Of a stretch of 64,000 nt of DNA, positions 11,368-24,195 are shown one piece after another; positions within the stretch are counted from its first letter, which is position 1, and the number at the start of each line of letters is the position of its first letter. Origin of the DNA: Rhipicephalus microplus (Eukaryota > Arthropoda > Arachnida > Ixodida > Ixodidae); NCBI RefSeq assembly GCF_043290135.1, contig NC_134704.1, positions 17,586,001-17,650,000 of the forward strand, given 5' to 3'. The notes beneath the pieces were generated by a model. That model was not told where the DNA came from. It searched no databases and saw only the letters and a list, made by a program, of their open reading frames with translations. Both the position numbers and the translations under genes were made by a program.

Positions 11368-11475
11368 TGCCGCGGTGGTTTGGTGCCACTGACGTTCGCT
11401 TGCTAAAAACATAGTTCTAGGTTAAATTCGCGGTGGAGGCTTTCGTTTTTAGATGGTGCGAAATACATGTTTCGC
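11368..11475 (+). mobile_element. Decayed SINE head fragment
   Basis: The sequence gccgcggtggtttggtgcc, then taggttaaattcgcggtgg and tagatggtgcgaaatac, follows the order of the Ruka-like tRNA head and the start of its body with many changes. The downstream half is missing or too diverged to see. Confidence 0.45.
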
Positions 11476-14400
11476 GTATCGGAGTATTCAAATACGATAC
11501 CCTGACTGTACCAAATAGGAAGCTTTAATTACGAACGAACCTTTGAAATGTAGATGCAGAGGTAGTTGTAGTATTGCTTAAAGCAGCCTAGAACAGTTAC
11601 TACTGTCTTTTTTTATTCAAAGTTTTTTTGAAATACACAACACCACTTGTCAAAAAGTTGGCTCGAGTGATACCTCATTTTCGAGGGTTCGCCTCTTCTA
11701 ACTAAGCCAAGTGCTACACGTATACGGGGATTGCCTACGAGGTAGAGCAAAATGTGGGCTTAAACCGCCCGACTAGGCCTTACCACACTGGGGCAGCAGG
11801 AGCAATAGATTTCGAAATATCTCAACTTTGAGACATGACAAATAAACAAGGACATAAATATTATTAGAGTAAGCACGTAGTCATCCATTACAATGACAAC
11901 ATCATGACAATAATGAATATATTGTAGTGATGTATATATAGTAAGAAAATAAGCACGAATATTAGAAAAACAACAAAACACCACTAATGAAGTAACATTT
12001 TGTAACATTACGATGCAGTCATTGAGCATGGTTATGATGATTTTAGTCACAAATTTATAAAATTTGTACAACGTATAAGGTAAAGTGTATGCCCACAGGT
12101 AGTTAAACAAACGCCTATACGTGAATTCAGAGATACTGTACTTCTGCTGGCTGATTCACACCCAAAAATGTACCCATGTCTTGTTCATAAACAGCGTGGG
12201 AGTGGAATATTTAGTAAAACACCGTGCGGTATTCTATGATGTGATATGTATGGCTCTAATGTACCTATGAGACATTAGTATGTGCACATACTTTGCGTTA
12301 CCTTGTTAATTGTATATGACTAAATCACGCCGAGTGCCTCTACGTTGTCAGTCGAAATTGGAAACCCGGTGAAAAAACAATAAAACACAAGAGCATTCAG
12401 CTCAGAAGTTCATCGTGTCAAGAATAATAGCAGCGGTAAAAAAGTCATACTGTGCACCGATTCCGCAAGGTTTCGGCAGCAGACGGCTTTCCTGTTGCCT
12501 TGGTCGATGTCGAAGAAGTGGGCTTAATCTCGACTATTTTTCATATTCTCGCAGTTTCATTCACTTTTTATTAGCGCATTGCTTCTTTTTAGAATCATTC
12601 TGTGCCGTTATTGATGTGTCCCGCGTTCGAAGGCGTGCATATAGAAACCAACTATACTGCACAATCTTATGCAGCTATTTGTGAGAATGCAAAAAAAGAA
12701 TAGTCTGCGTTTCTTACTACAAGCCTAAACAACACAAAAAAACTTTACATACATTTTTTGTGTTTGTTGTTGAAGTAAACGAGGAAATGTACAAGACAGC
12801 CAGCTGCTCAATACTTCAAATGTTCACGAGTTTTTTGTGGCTTCTTTGTTCCGGTAAAAACAATCGGGTCTATAGTAGCTTCCTGACAAATGAGCTCCCT
12901 TGGAAGTTGTTCAATCTTTGTGGTTTCAATTTACTTTCTAGACTGACCAGATTTGTCGAATTGCTTTTCCGATACGCTCGGCATGACTGAACAGCCTAAT
13001 CTCAGCGTTTCAGGAAGTCAATCAATCCAGCATCTGTAGCCTCAAAGCGCACCACGTTTCCTATTAAGGCGAAAGGAACGGCATGGCATAATAGCTGCCA
13101 GCCCGGATTAATCGCTTTAAGAAACACCAGGGAAGGAGAATTCGTACAGATGAGACGCTGCACGCACTTTGACATAAAGTGTTCTTGCCATGATCTAATT
13201 GAATGGAAAATATTAGACAACAGCTCACCGAAAAGAAATCTTGTTCCGGTGTATGCAATGGTTGGATTGCAAGTCAGTAAATTTCAGGGTTGAAAATAGG
13301 TTTAACCAGAAAATATTATTGCACAAGTGTGAGAAAGAAACCAAAAGGGCAACGTGTTTTTCAATATATATTTTCTATAGCTACCGTACATAGGACACCA
13401 GGAGAATGCAGGCGAGATACACATTACACATCAGTGCTTTGTGTGCCTCGTGGGCATTTTCATCTCTGTCGTAATGCACTCTGGAAGTATGGAAATCAAA
13501 AACCAACTCACTCAACATATTGTACTATGTAATTAAATAATCGCCATGTACATTGTGCAACATACTGTAGATTAGAAAGACGCAACACTAAGACTGAGCA
13601 TGCCTATTTACCCAGCAGCTATGTAGTACAAATGCAATGGTTCAGAGGTATTGTTTTCTATATGACATTAGACTCATGTGAACATGACCACATACGCGAA
13701 ACTACGCGAATTGTGTATGAATTGTTTCAACTAAAAGTAAATATTCCAAAATCAAAGTTACGGATGAATGTAGAGTATGAAAGGCTTACCCTTTAACCAT
13801 GACTGTCTCCTAGTATCATTTCATGCGCCCTCTTGTGCTTTCGAGCAAGATGAAAAGGGAAAAAACGATCAAAATACTCGGACTCAGAATTTTTTTTTGC
13901 CAATTCAGTTGTATGCGTCCATGCACTTTTGTTCCTTCATCAGGAGCACGCCAATCTGCAAAGCAGTGTATAGAAGAGGCGCACGCCATATCGACTGAAT
14001 GAAAGCTAGAAATTGTGGTCATTCGCCCAGTTCGAAAAGACCCTCGTAGCAAAGGAAAGAAACATCGAAGAACCCATGTTCTTGGATCTGGGCATGCGGC
14101 CCTTTTTCATGTGCCGAGTTCAACGCAACACGGATAGCGCAGTCTCAACGGCACACGGCGTGTAACGACATCTCGCTTGAAGCAGTCGCCACTTCACAAG
14201 AATTTTGACATTCTGAGCCATTTGCTTTTGTGTCGGTTGAGTGCTGAAACGAGAAGCCCGCCAACTGCTTTGTCGAGCTCAATTTAGCATCAAAGAGCGC
14301 GGCATTGATCGAATACGATAATTCAGTTTACTTCTGGTCAATGGTTTGATTGATAAGACAAAATAAAAGAAAACTTCATTTCCGTGTGAAGGCGGCCCGT

Positions 14401-14741
14401 AAGGTGCTTTCAAAGCACTGAGAAAAGTCGCTAGTGTGCACCGAATGCTGGTTTGAAAAGCCGCCGATGTGAGCAGACGTATTGATTTTTCATTATTCAG
14501 TGTTTTCATTTTTATACAACGCCTTTATAGGAACAATTGACTTCATAAGGTCGATTCCTTGGATAACCTCAGTATGACCACGATTTCACAGTTTCAAAGT
14601 TTAGGTCACAGTTACCCGCATCGGCAGTGTTGACAGATTCAACGAACGTGTTTGTTCGGAGTTTCGGATGCGATGTAAAAAGCCTCTGCCAGTAGGCTTT
14701 ATTTTCCGCCATATAAATAGTTATTCCAAGAAGGCACTGCC
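11476..14741. other. Unrecognised AT-rich stretch
   Basis: Long AT-rich non-coding DNA. The open frame on the minus strand near 11760-12110 has the Ile/Tyr/Leu-rich composition of chance AT-rich sequence. No RNA gene or repeat was recognised. Confidence 0.4.
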
Positions 14742-14757
14742 TTGGTTTCAAAGAACA

Positions 14758-14996
14758 CGCCGCCACGATGGTTTAGTGGCTAAGGTACTCGGCTGCTGAA
14801 CCGCAGGTCGCGGGATTGAATCCTGGCTACGGCGGCTGCATTTCCGATGGAGGCTGAAATGTTGTAGGCCCGTGTGCTCAGATTTGGGTGCACGTTAAAA
14901 AAACCCCAGGTGGTCGAAATTTCCGGAGCCCTCCAGTACGACATCTTTCATAATCATAAGGTGCTTTTGGGACGTTAAACCCCACATATCAATCAA
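14758..14996 (+). mobile_element. Ruka-type tRNA-derived SINE, full length
   Basis: It has the complete family order: head with atggtttagtggctaagg and cgcgggattgaatcc, body with ggctgcatttccgatgg, aggcccgtgtgctcag, ccaggtggtcgaaatttcc, then gggacgttaaaccccacat and the tail atcaatcaat. The flanks carry an imperfect duplication, TTGGTTTCAAAGAACA (14742-14757) and TTGGTTTCGAACA (14997-15009), differing by a 3-base gap. That supports insertion by target-primed reverse transcription. Confidence 0.9.
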
Positions 14997-15009
14997 TTGG
15001 TTTCGAACA

Positions 15010-15539
15010 ACGTCAGGACACAAGTGGTACTACCTTGAACACAGGAGTGACAGTGGGGAAATTTTGAGGAAAGGGTGGGCCATGGCGAATACCGGCGGCA
15101 GCAATCTGGCCCCCGCACACCCGCCTCTTTCTCCTCTTTTTATACTTTGGTGCATATGTATTTTGGTGGTAGAAGATCATAGACACCTCTGAAAAACAAC
15201 GTATCATCAAGCACCGTTCTCCTGTGGACTAATGTGGTTTTACGTTATTAAGCAAGCTAGAATGACAAAAACATGTAATGCACGGGATGTGGGCTTCAGC
15301 ATGTCTCTACCCATAGGCCCGCAGATGCAAAGTACTTTTATATTGCAAAGTATCTTTATTAACACAAATGCAAAGTACTTTTATTTACGTGTTCTTCCAG
15401 GTTCTACAGCTGACTTACCGTTGAGCATTAAGACTGATAAATAAAACAGCATCAAGCTCCGGCGCTAAGAAACAACGGCACGTTTTTGTAGCGAGGCTAT
15501 ATTGGCCGTGTTCTCGCCGTTCAATCTACCCCTTCCCAT
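15010..15539. other. Unrecognised stretch
   Basis: The motif gcaaagtacttttat occurs twice (near 15326 and 15370), a small direct repeat. No gene was recognised. Confidence 0.4.
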
Positions 15540-15599
15540 TCCCACGCGCAGGTTAGCAAATCGGTTATCCTCGACTGGTTCACCTCTCTATCTTTTTTT

Positions 15600-15874
15600 C
15601 TCCACCATTTTTTCTGTGTTTCTCTGTGGACGGAGGTTGCGCTGCTTGTCGCGTCATCTGGCATGACGTCAAAGGTGGGCCCAGTTAAACCGCATTAGAA
15701 CCACATTTCCAGCTTAAAGTCTGCGGTGTGTATGTGTGTCGCATTCAGCCACGCTGTTCTGTCCACGTTCAGTCACGCTGTTCAACAAACGTTACCAAGA
15801 AGAGCTGCCTGGCTGCATCGTATGTATACACGCGGAGGCATTGTGGGATTCTTCGGCAGATACGGAAAGTGAGT
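15600..15874 (+). promoter_or_regulatory. Possible promoter and first exon
   Basis: A pyrimidine-rich block precedes a GC-richer segment with a full CRE palindrome TGACGTCA (15664-15671). Two near-identical 15-mers, TCAGCCACGCTGTTC and TCAGTCACGCTGTTC (about 15746-15782), follow. An open frame then runs to a good donor, GAAA|GTGAGT, at 15869. This order is what a host promoter with a short first exon would show, but no product is recognisable and there is no clear ATG. Confidence 0.2.
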
Positions 15875-17039
15875 AGGAGAGACTGACCACGGCAGGGCTT
15901 CGTTAACGGAACGAGACCAAGAGAAGGCAATGAGCCGAATGTCTGGAGAAGCGTAACCATACAGAAAACCAAGCTGAATAGTAGACAGCTTTAGTTGGGT
16001 GTAAGCAGTCTGCCAGCCTCTCAGCATGTTGTCCCCTGTAGCGGACTTTCTATATCCTACGAAATAAAGGTTTGACTTCAGCAAGATATTTTTCTGATTT
16101 TTCTTAACGCAAAATAATATTAAACCAAGAGTGAGGGCTGCTTAGACACGTAGGTTTTGCCATGCAACAAAGGGTTAGCAAAACTTGTTTAAAGAGCAGT
16201 GGCCCAAGAGATATGAACTGCTTGCAAAACATAAAATTGTGTTAGCCTGACCAACATAAAGTTACTTCGCAGCCATTGATGTTTCTAGTACATTAGTGGG
16301 TCGTGGCGTTGAATAGAAGCCGCGTCACCATAACAGAAAAAAAGTCATCGCATTTATTTGTGTTGAGTTCAAGGCATGCCTAACGTCACGCAACCTAACG
16401 GTCGTTGAGAGACATAACTTTATCTCTCTGCTTCCATTACTACATTTTACCTGTGCAAACACGCACGTCAAGGACACTGATAAATTAATTCCGCGCCCAT
16501 CGCGTGTGCGTGTGAATATGCAACGTGTCGCGCGGCTAAACATCGCTGGAGCGAAGAAAAAGGCTTCTGCGTCGTGGACGACGCGTGTGAAGTATAAACC
16601 ATCATATGGGAGCGATGCTGACGTGAACCAGGTTTCCTGCGAATATAGATCGATAACACGGTACGTGCCTTTGACGCATAAAGAGGTAGCTTTGCCAGCA
16701 CTGCATTTTGTGCAAGAGAATAAGGACCTGTTCGGTGCAGCAAAGGAGTCGTCTAAGGCCTCGTCTAAAGGTGTGAAAGCCATTTTTCTTTAGCTACGTG
16801 TGATCAATGTTCCTTGAACGGGGACATCTTTCGCTATGCGTGACAGGCACAGCACTGCGTGGGGGGCACCCTTGCCCGCACGTTGTGGCCCAGCATGTTT
16901 ACGTGGAGCTCGCTTGAGCCTTCGTAACCCCAAAAGCGTGCGGAGACGTACTAATTGCGTCAAATAAAACGTGACCAGCGGCAAGCGCTATCGACATCAT
17001 AGGTCGGCAAAAACCTTGAGCTTACTCGGGATCACTTAA
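15875..17039. other. Unrecognised stretch
   Basis: The segment 16325-16793 has few stops in three frames over both strands, but none of the products is recognisable and frames on opposite strands compete. No repeats were recognised. Confidence 0.35.
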
Positions 17040-17215
17040 AAATATATTTTGTTCAGAGGACTCACTTGGGCTCGGACTAAACAAAATTTGCCTCCAACAG
17101 AGTTACTCAGATTCAACCTCACTGAGCCACACTGAATCAGACACAAGGCTTGACCTTAACCTCAGTGAGCCTGAGTCAGTCGACTCATGATTCCGTTAGC
17201 TTGAAATTAGATTTT
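17040..17215 (+). repeat. Degenerate CTCAGTGAGCC-like repeat block
   Basis: Variants of ctcactgagcc, ctcagtgagcctgagtcag and actcacttgggctcgg recur on both strands in this block. It looks like a decayed short tandem or palindromic repeat. Confidence 0.4.
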
Positions 17216-17921
17216 ATTTTAAATATGGTGTCAATGTTCTTTCACACCAATATCTCACATAGTCAATGCGTCTTTACTACTTGTATAACTTGTAGTTCTA
17301 TGCGTCTTTTGTACTTCTATCATCACATACGAATTATCTATGGTTTGAATCAAACGAGAAAATTTTATAACAGACGTGACTCACGAGATGTTTTATCAAG
17401 AACTTCCCGTGGAAAAGTTCACGGTGAAGGATATGGAGATGACACGGGTCGTACGCTATTGCCTAGACTTGACTTACTGTGCGGAACCCCTGACTTTGTA
17501 AATTGAAGCTTCTGGCTCTTGTGAATAAAGGTGATAACTTGGATTGTATTCTTGACCACGTCAACTTTCTTTTTTTTGAATAATCATTTCATCTTATTTA
17601 TTTGCCAATGAGTGCGATGAAAACTGAAGCAATACGCGCGCATGTTTTATATTTTTAATATTTCTCTTCCCACAAGGTAGTATTCTCGCAGTTATTCGTG
17701 AGTTTTCGTTTAGGCCCCACTCAAGGTACTGAGAAAACGTGGTAGTTTCACTGGATTAGAAATCACTGGTATGACACAATTTCACTCGGCTTTGTATCAC
17801 TGATGCCGTCGTGCCCGCGGCGAATTTCCCGCAGGCTGTACTATCTGCAATTCAAAGCGGGAGCACTCACAGCTGTTCCTAACATGAGTCCTGTTTAGGT
17901 GTGTACCTTGGTACTAGGCTT
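17216..17921. other. Unrecognised stretch
   Basis: No gene, RNA or repeat was recognised. AATAAAG occurs at 17524. Confidence 0.4.
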
Positions 17922-17988
17922 CTCAGCTGCATCTCAGCTGCATCTCAGCTGCATCTCAGCTGCATCTCAGCTGCATCACCAGCTGCAT
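17922..17988 (+). repeat. 11-bp tandem array of CTCAGCTGCAT
   Basis: Five perfect copies (17922-17976) are followed by one degenerate copy ending near 17988. Each contains the palindrome CAGCTG, an E-box (CANNTG), so the array presents six E-boxes, five of them at exact 11-bp spacing. Confidence 0.95.
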
Positions 17989-18129
17989 AAAGAAATGTAC
18001 TCGGCAGACAGCCAGACAGCGCTTCCCGCTTGCGGCTACCGTACCGTGCCAATTTTCTGGCGAAAGTAGTGTATTCATGTTATGTAAATAAAACACGTAG
18101 ATATTAAAAGCAATAAAACACGACTGCCT

Positions 18130-18285
18130 GTAACTTGAGTACCATCTCCTCTGTATTTCGCTCTTTCCTTTTATCATATAACATCTCCGTACCTCCCCCC
18201 TCCCCGTGCAGGGTATAACACAATGGAAGCGCGTCTGGTTGACCTCCCTGCCTTTCTTCCCTTCCTTTTCTCCTCCTTGTGCTAA
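18130..18285 (+). mobile_element. Isolated 3' end of a family A LINE
   Basis: The segment reads pyrimidine-rich 3' UTR, then gtgcagggtataacacaatg, ctggttgacctccctgcc, then a pyrimidine-rich tail. This matches the 3' end order of LINE A and the copy at 56.3 kb. No coding sequence precedes it, so it is a very short 5'-truncated insertion or a remnant. The outer stem GCAGGG/CCCTGC (18208-18213 / 18246-18251) is intact; the inner stem is largely lost. Confidence 0.7.
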
Positions 18286-20995
18286 ATCGTACTCGCGGAA
18301 TTCTGTGGTATATCTATGAGAGGAAGACAACTTGCTAGCTAATAATTGCAATTTTGTTGTAATTTAATTGAATACACGCACCTTGACTATGTTCAGACAT
18401 TCACATGTGATGCATGGACATTACAAAATTTACATTACAGAAGTTTTTATGCTCGTTCTCACGGTATCTGTCATATAAAAAAGAATGTAAATAGACGACA
18501 TTAGAGCATCGCAAGAGAATATGATAATTACAATTGACGTTTCACCATATTGACGCGAACGCAGGTTTCGGCCTCGGCAACGTGTTCAGTGTCCAGTTTA
18601 TGCTTACAGGCAGAACTTTTGAAAGTGTCGCGATTACATCTAAATTCTGTCTGTGAGCTCACTCCATAGAGGCAAGACTCTAAAGAATACTCCAACTGCG
18701 TCTTATGAACGTTGGGCTTCAATCATGATACGGAAGAACACAGAAAAGCAAGCTTGCAGAAACTGCCTCGAAGTGGTGTTGACACTCGGGACGAAAATAT
18801 GATTCAAAAGACAAAACCTTTCTTGCTTATACTTAGCTGTGGAATGGATCACTATTTTGGAAACACATATATTTCTTTAGTGATGCGTTCAGCTATATGT
18901 ATCATCAAGCATTCGTTTTCACTAGGATCATATACCCAAGAAAAAAAGAGTAGGGAGCACCAGGCATCACCCAATTCCCCAATAATTACAAATTCAGCTC
19001 AAATGTCTTTGAAGTCGCCGATAAACATTGTCCTTGCTTCAAATGTAACAAACAATAAATTTCAGCCAATGCCAAAAGTATAAACAAGATGTGGCGATGA
19101 AAGAAAGACCCCCCCCCCCTCACGCTACGCGTGTTAGGACCTGTGGCACAAATGCGTTCCCTTATCGCAAAAGCATTTTGAACCCAGTGATACAGCCTCT
19201 TTTGTCAGACGCTGACAAATGGCCTTTAGGTGGATAAAATGTATCTTGCATGCTGCTATCTCTAGGGAAGTGCTCGAAAATAAATATCTTACAAATAGTG
19301 TTTGCCGGCTACTCGCAAGGTCATTCGTTCTTATCGAAGTTGGACTCCTTGCTGCTGCGTTTCATGAAGGATGTGTATGTTCACGCCTGTGCATGCACCA
19401 AATGACAATTTTATTTAGTAATCTCTCAGCACCGAGCGTCCTTTGTTTCTTGTCCTAGCCTTCGATTCCGAGACTACATAGAATTATGGGTTTACGACTT
19501 AGAGGAAAGTATGTAATGAATAGAAGTCTTATACTATCTGTTTCTGTTTCTCTAGACACGGGAATTCGCAAGACCTTCTTGGGCGTGAGTGATTTCTCTC
19601 TGAACTTTACAGAGACGGCGGACAGTAAAATTGTAATTCTAATTGTATATTAAGTCAGTGCAATCTTCTGAAAATGGAAGTTGGTTTAAAATGTAACCGC
19701 GAAGAGAGTAGATTCTTAGAAAACGTTTTAATGAATTACCAAAACTTTACTTAGATAAAATTTTTGTCCGAAGTATCCACTCCTTGGCATTTAAATACGG
19801 TCAGGTTATTTTTCTTGCATTTAAGTCATGTGTTAACACAAAGGATGATTTCGGTTTTTGAATGTCAGCATAAAAATCGCAAGGTACTGTAATCTGCAAC
19901 AAAACTGCATATTGCAAAATAAATGTTGAATGTAAGCTCGTTTGTAAAAATAATCCAAGGCGCTGAACTTCTTAAACGTAATAAAAGTACTCTGTTAGAA
20001 TTAAAAAAAATAGTTAAACCTAGCACACATAGGAGTGATTCTCATGTCACTTTCCTCGTTTACGCTCCATTTGTTCACGCAGTGAAGCAGAAGTTTTTTC
20101 TTGCAAATCCCATGTGGGTGCCACGGACATTCATAGTTCTGTAAGCCCTCAGCTCACTTGTAGGAAAGAAATGAACGTAGTTTGCCATTTCGTATTTCAC
20201 ATTGTCTGTTACAATAGCCACTCAATACGGTATCTCCTCTTTTCTTTTTACTTATATTATCACTGCAGAATTTATGGCGTGACTGTCACAGTCAATTACC
20301 TCGCTCACTGCACCTTTACAAGTGCGGAGTCTAGTGAACTCGGTTGAAGAAAATACAACTCTGTAATATGCACGGCTGTATTCATTAATGCATGCCTCAA
20401 AGGATTCTTGTAACAATGCTGTCTAGATGGTATAGCATTACCATTGTTGTTTTTCTATCGTGTGGGCTCCCATGCCTTTTCTATTCTTACTCTTTTCTTG
20501 CCCTTTTATAACAATTTTATCGTGTTATTTTTTCATTTATTGCTTATAATCGCTTTCATTTTGTTTTCAGTTCCTTAATCACTTTTTTGTCTTGTACCCT
20601 ATATGACTGAGATTTCTCGGCAGCTTGCTGTTTTTCATATGAAATACTCCTTATATTTCGCAATAAAGGTTACGTATATCAATAAAATTAGTATACGGGG
20701 TGGAAAAAACTGTATTGTTTATTTAAGTCTTTTTTTGCGTATTTTGTATCTCTCTTTCTTCTCCACTAACGCAGAAAGCCCCGAGAAAGAAATGACGCTT
20801 GCATTGTCACTGAAAATGGAGCTGCCTTCCCAACGCCCATGCTCAGTGCTCAAATGTCCCCCAATTTACCACATATTCTATCTAATGAGTGGTACGATTG
20901 CTTAAGAAAAGGTATAAAAAACCGGACATATGTATAGGAGGCCAACTGCTTTCTCTAGAATAATAATATTGCATTGCATAATAATAGTGCATTGC
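18286..20995. other. Unrecognised AT-rich stretch
   Basis: A C run lies at about 19109-19118. Short frames do not resemble known proteins. No SINE or LINE was recognised. Confidence 0.4.
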
Positions 20996-22262
20996 ATTTT
21001 TCTTGACTTTCAAAAAGCTTTCGATAAAGTACCTCACCAATTACTCCTTTTGAAAATTAGTGCCTTAAACATTGACCCGAACATTCTTAAATGGATTGAA
21101 TGCTTTCTGACTAATCGCACTCAGTTTGTAACAACTAATGGCTATAACTCACCTCTTTCTAAAGTAACATCCGGCGTACCCCAAGGTTCCGTATTAGGCC
21201 CTTTACTCTTTCTTATATATATTAATGATCTCCCAGACAGCATTAACTCCGCTATAAGGTTATTTGCAGATGATTGTGTAATTTACCGCGAAATAAACAA
21301 TGAATATGATAACCAATTTCTACAGTCAGACCTTGACACTGTCTCAACCTGGTGCAATAAATGGCTTATGACTCTCAACTCTAACAAATCTAAATGCATG
21401 TCAATAACCCGGCGATCTATTTCTCCCCCCTGTACCTACAGAATTAACGCCGTTCCCCTCCAGCATGTCTCTTCATATAAGTACCTCGGCGTTTAAATTA
21501 CCAACAATCTATCTTGGCACACGCATGTTACCTACATCTGTAATAACGCTAACCGAACACTAGGATACTTACGCCGCAACTTTTCTCGCGCTCCGCTGTC
21601 CCTCAAAATTCTATTATACCGATCACTAATTCGCCCAAAGCTTGAGTACGCGTCCGCTATATGGGATCCCATGCAGCAAAATTTAATTAACGCGTTAGAA
21701 TCTGTTCAGAACCGCTCAGTTCGGTTCATTCGTTCTAATTATTCCCGTACTGCTAGCATATCAGAAATGAAATCTAACCTTGACCTACCCAATTTAACTC
21801 TCCGGAGGAAACTGGCGCGACTGCATTTTTTTCATAAGATATTTTTTCACAATCCATCAATGAAGCGAGACCTCATTTCACAACCATCATACCACTCATC
21901 GCGCATTGATAATCAGCATAAGGTTGCCATTCCGTTTTGCCGCACCAAATTCTTTTCAGCAGCCTTCTTACCGAAAACAGCAGCCGATTGGAACCACCTT
22001 CCCTCTTCCGTTGTATCAATTCAAGACTGCAATTTCTCGGCAATGCTTGTAACTATACGCAGTTTCCATTATCTATCTTTGTCTTGTATGTGCTTGAATT
22101 CTTATACATTTTTAGTTGACTTATGTTGCCTTCCTGATTTGCGCATCTGATACTTGTTTCTTTATTTTGTCTTTTTTTCTTGTGTGTTATATATGTTGTA
22201 CCCACCCCCTCTGTAATGCCCTACGGGCCCTGAGGGTATTCTAATAAAATAAATAAAATAAA
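20990..22262 (+). mobile_element. 5'-truncated CR1/L2-like LINE fragment
   Basis: It holds the second half of an RT, a C-terminal region without RNase H, and a 3' UTR ending ctgtaatgccctacgggccc, gagggtattctaataaa and an (AATAA)n-like tail to about 22262. The lack of RNase H and the AT-rich repeated tail separate it from families A and B. The left boundary near 20990 falls inside the RT; short gcattgcat repeats there may include target-site sequence, but no clean duplication is visible. Confidence 0.8.
20996..22150 (+). pseudogene. CR1/L2-like reverse transcriptase, partial, one nonsense codon
   Basis: The frame opens at IFLDFQKAFDKVPH, which carries the first catalytic Asp of RT. It continues through SGVPQGSVLGPLLFLIYIND and FADDCVIY (the FADD catalytic box) to the thumb region SSYKYLGV. 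TAA at 21494-21496 interrupts it, and the same frame resumes with the C-terminal part (RTLGYLRRNF, SLIRPKLEYASAIWDP, AADWNHLP). The endonuclease and the first RT blocks are missing through 5' truncation. It cannot give an active enzyme. Confidence 0.88.
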
Positions 22263-22288
22263 AATATGATATTGCATTTCTTTTGTCC

Positions 22289-22522
22289 ACCACGACTGTG
22301 TAGCGTTTAATGCATTCAGCTGTGGTCCCAGAGGTCATAAACTTGGTCCCGGCCACGATGGTCGCATTTCGAAAGAGGCAGAATGCTATAAGTTTGTGCA
22401 CTGTGCATTGTCAGTGTACTCTAAAGAACACCAGAGAGTAAAAACTTTTCAGAGCCCTTCAATACGGTGTTCCCCGTAATCATATTGTGGTTTTGAAATG
22501 TTAAACACCAGAAATTATTATC
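22289..22522 (+). mobile_element. Ruka-like SINE, subfamily B, diverged
   Basis: The head caccacgactgtgtagcg leads through a worn B box into ggccacgatggtcgcattt, a body with cagagcccttcaatacgg, ttttgaaatgttaaacacc and a tail aaattattat. It sits directly after the CR1-like tail, so one element probably inserted beside or into the other's end. Confidence 0.7.
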
Positions 22523-24109
22523 ATACTGCTTTTGTTCACTCTCTATAGTAGCGATTCACTGGTGTCATAAGCACTCATACGTTTATCATAAAGATGAAAA
22601 CTCACGTATTATATTGTGTGCTTGCTTGTTGAACAAAATATAAGCAACAATAATTCAGTGGTACTAAGCTATTAAAACATGACACCACTTCAAATACAGG
22701 CTCACTTTAGACAAACGGGCACCATTGGCGATGTCAAGTGCGTAAAGTTTCCTTCAGTGCAGCAAAGACAAGTTGTGTTGCCATCCTGGCATTTCTTTTA
22801 TTCCTTTTATTTGTCTGCCTAATTAACGATGGTGTCCTTATTCGTTCAAAATAATAGAAAAAATGATTCAGTATGTCGAAGGCCCGTATGCAAGATAGGA
22901 ATGCTTACAACTCTAAATATGTGAACCTAAATAATATCAGCAGATAATGAAGTGAAAGAGCGTATTCTTTTTAAGAAGTAATTGTGATGCAGATGAAAGA
23001 CAGGAAGGAGGCCAAAAAGACCAGATACCACCGACAAGAACAGAACCTGCGAAATGTACGAAGGCTCTAATATTCGGTCCCTCTCGGCGGCAAGTTGCCT
23101 TTTCGACCACTTCACGTTCTCCTAATCAATGTTTTTATTTGTTAATTACGCCTAAAAGTGTACAATTAACGTCCGATATACCTTCATTTGATTTGACCTT
23201 TCTGCCCATTGTTCGTTTTTCGTCTTTCTTTCTTCTTATCTGGTTGTTTTCATTAAGGCTGTCTATAGAATGTGATGAGCCTTTAAAAGTACCTTGTTTA
23301 ATTTATGAAACTGGTTAATTTACGAACAATGAGTTAGTATCTAAGATCAGCAAACACCTGCCTTTGCGTCACAGCACACTCCACTAATATTGAGAACAAC
23401 AAATACAATTCTACGTCCTTTGTTGCCTGACCAATGACGAGCCTCTTTTTTACTTTTGTAGTGAGTGCTTTGTGGAATTACCTACCATGGGCGGGCGACC
23501 GTAAAGTTTTCTCCGCACTGGATACAGCTGGCATGAAAGATAGGGGGTAAATTCTGGCTTGGCGTAATTTTTGCATTCTCATTCCTATGCACCTTTTCAT
23601 GCGGTTGTGCTTGCCTCTTGTGCGGTAACGGGCAATCAACTGCGGTTATTCACACTGTAATTAGGCATCGTCTCAGTGATTGCGTAACACACAAACCAAG
23701 AGAAAACACAGTCCGATGGGTACAGCGATAAAAAATCCATGTTACACAAGTTCTCTGTGGTTTTGTGATAGTGTTGCTGAAAAATAAATCGGGGCAGGCT
23801 TTGATAACAGACAATGTTATCCCCTTTACTTTTCTCCCCGTTTCCCCGTTCTTGTCTTAATCTCAGTGCTTAGACATCAAATTCTGCTTGTGCTACCACT
23901 GTCCTTATAAAATAATAAACCATTGCGACTTAATGAACAGACTTGACTCCAAGTAACTGTTCATGTTCTCGAATAAATGCAAATGTGCTGATTCGCTCTT
24001 ACTATTTAGGTCGTTATAGATGACTTCTTTCATAGGGTAAGGCTTTTGAGTTCGTTTATTAGGTTGCTTATAACCTATCAATAAATTTATCTCTCAGGTT
24101 TCCTTTTTC

Positions 24110-24112
<3 letters not shown>
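22523..24112. other. Unrecognised AT-rich stretch
   Basis: No gene or dispersed repeat was recognised. Confidence 0.4.

Positions 24113-24193
<81 letters not shown>
24113..24193 (+). repeat. (TA)n microsatellite
   Basis: About 80 bases of uninterrupted TA dinucleotides. Confidence 0.98.

Positions 24194-24195
<2 letters not shown>

Noticed and set aside
11760..12110. 116-codon minus-strand frame
   Set aside because: Composition is that of chance AT-rich translation, with no recognised motif.
16325..16793. Overlapping open frames on both strands, up to 152 codons
   Set aside because: Three frames compete, none is recognisable, and splice context is poor. I cannot choose a strand.
17922..17988. 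CRISPR-like array
   Set aside because: Repeats are 11 bp with no spacers, and the sequence is eukaryotic.
18130..18351. 131-codon minus-strand frame over the 18.2 kb segment
   Set aside because: It overlaps a plus-strand LINE 3' end and is its shadow.
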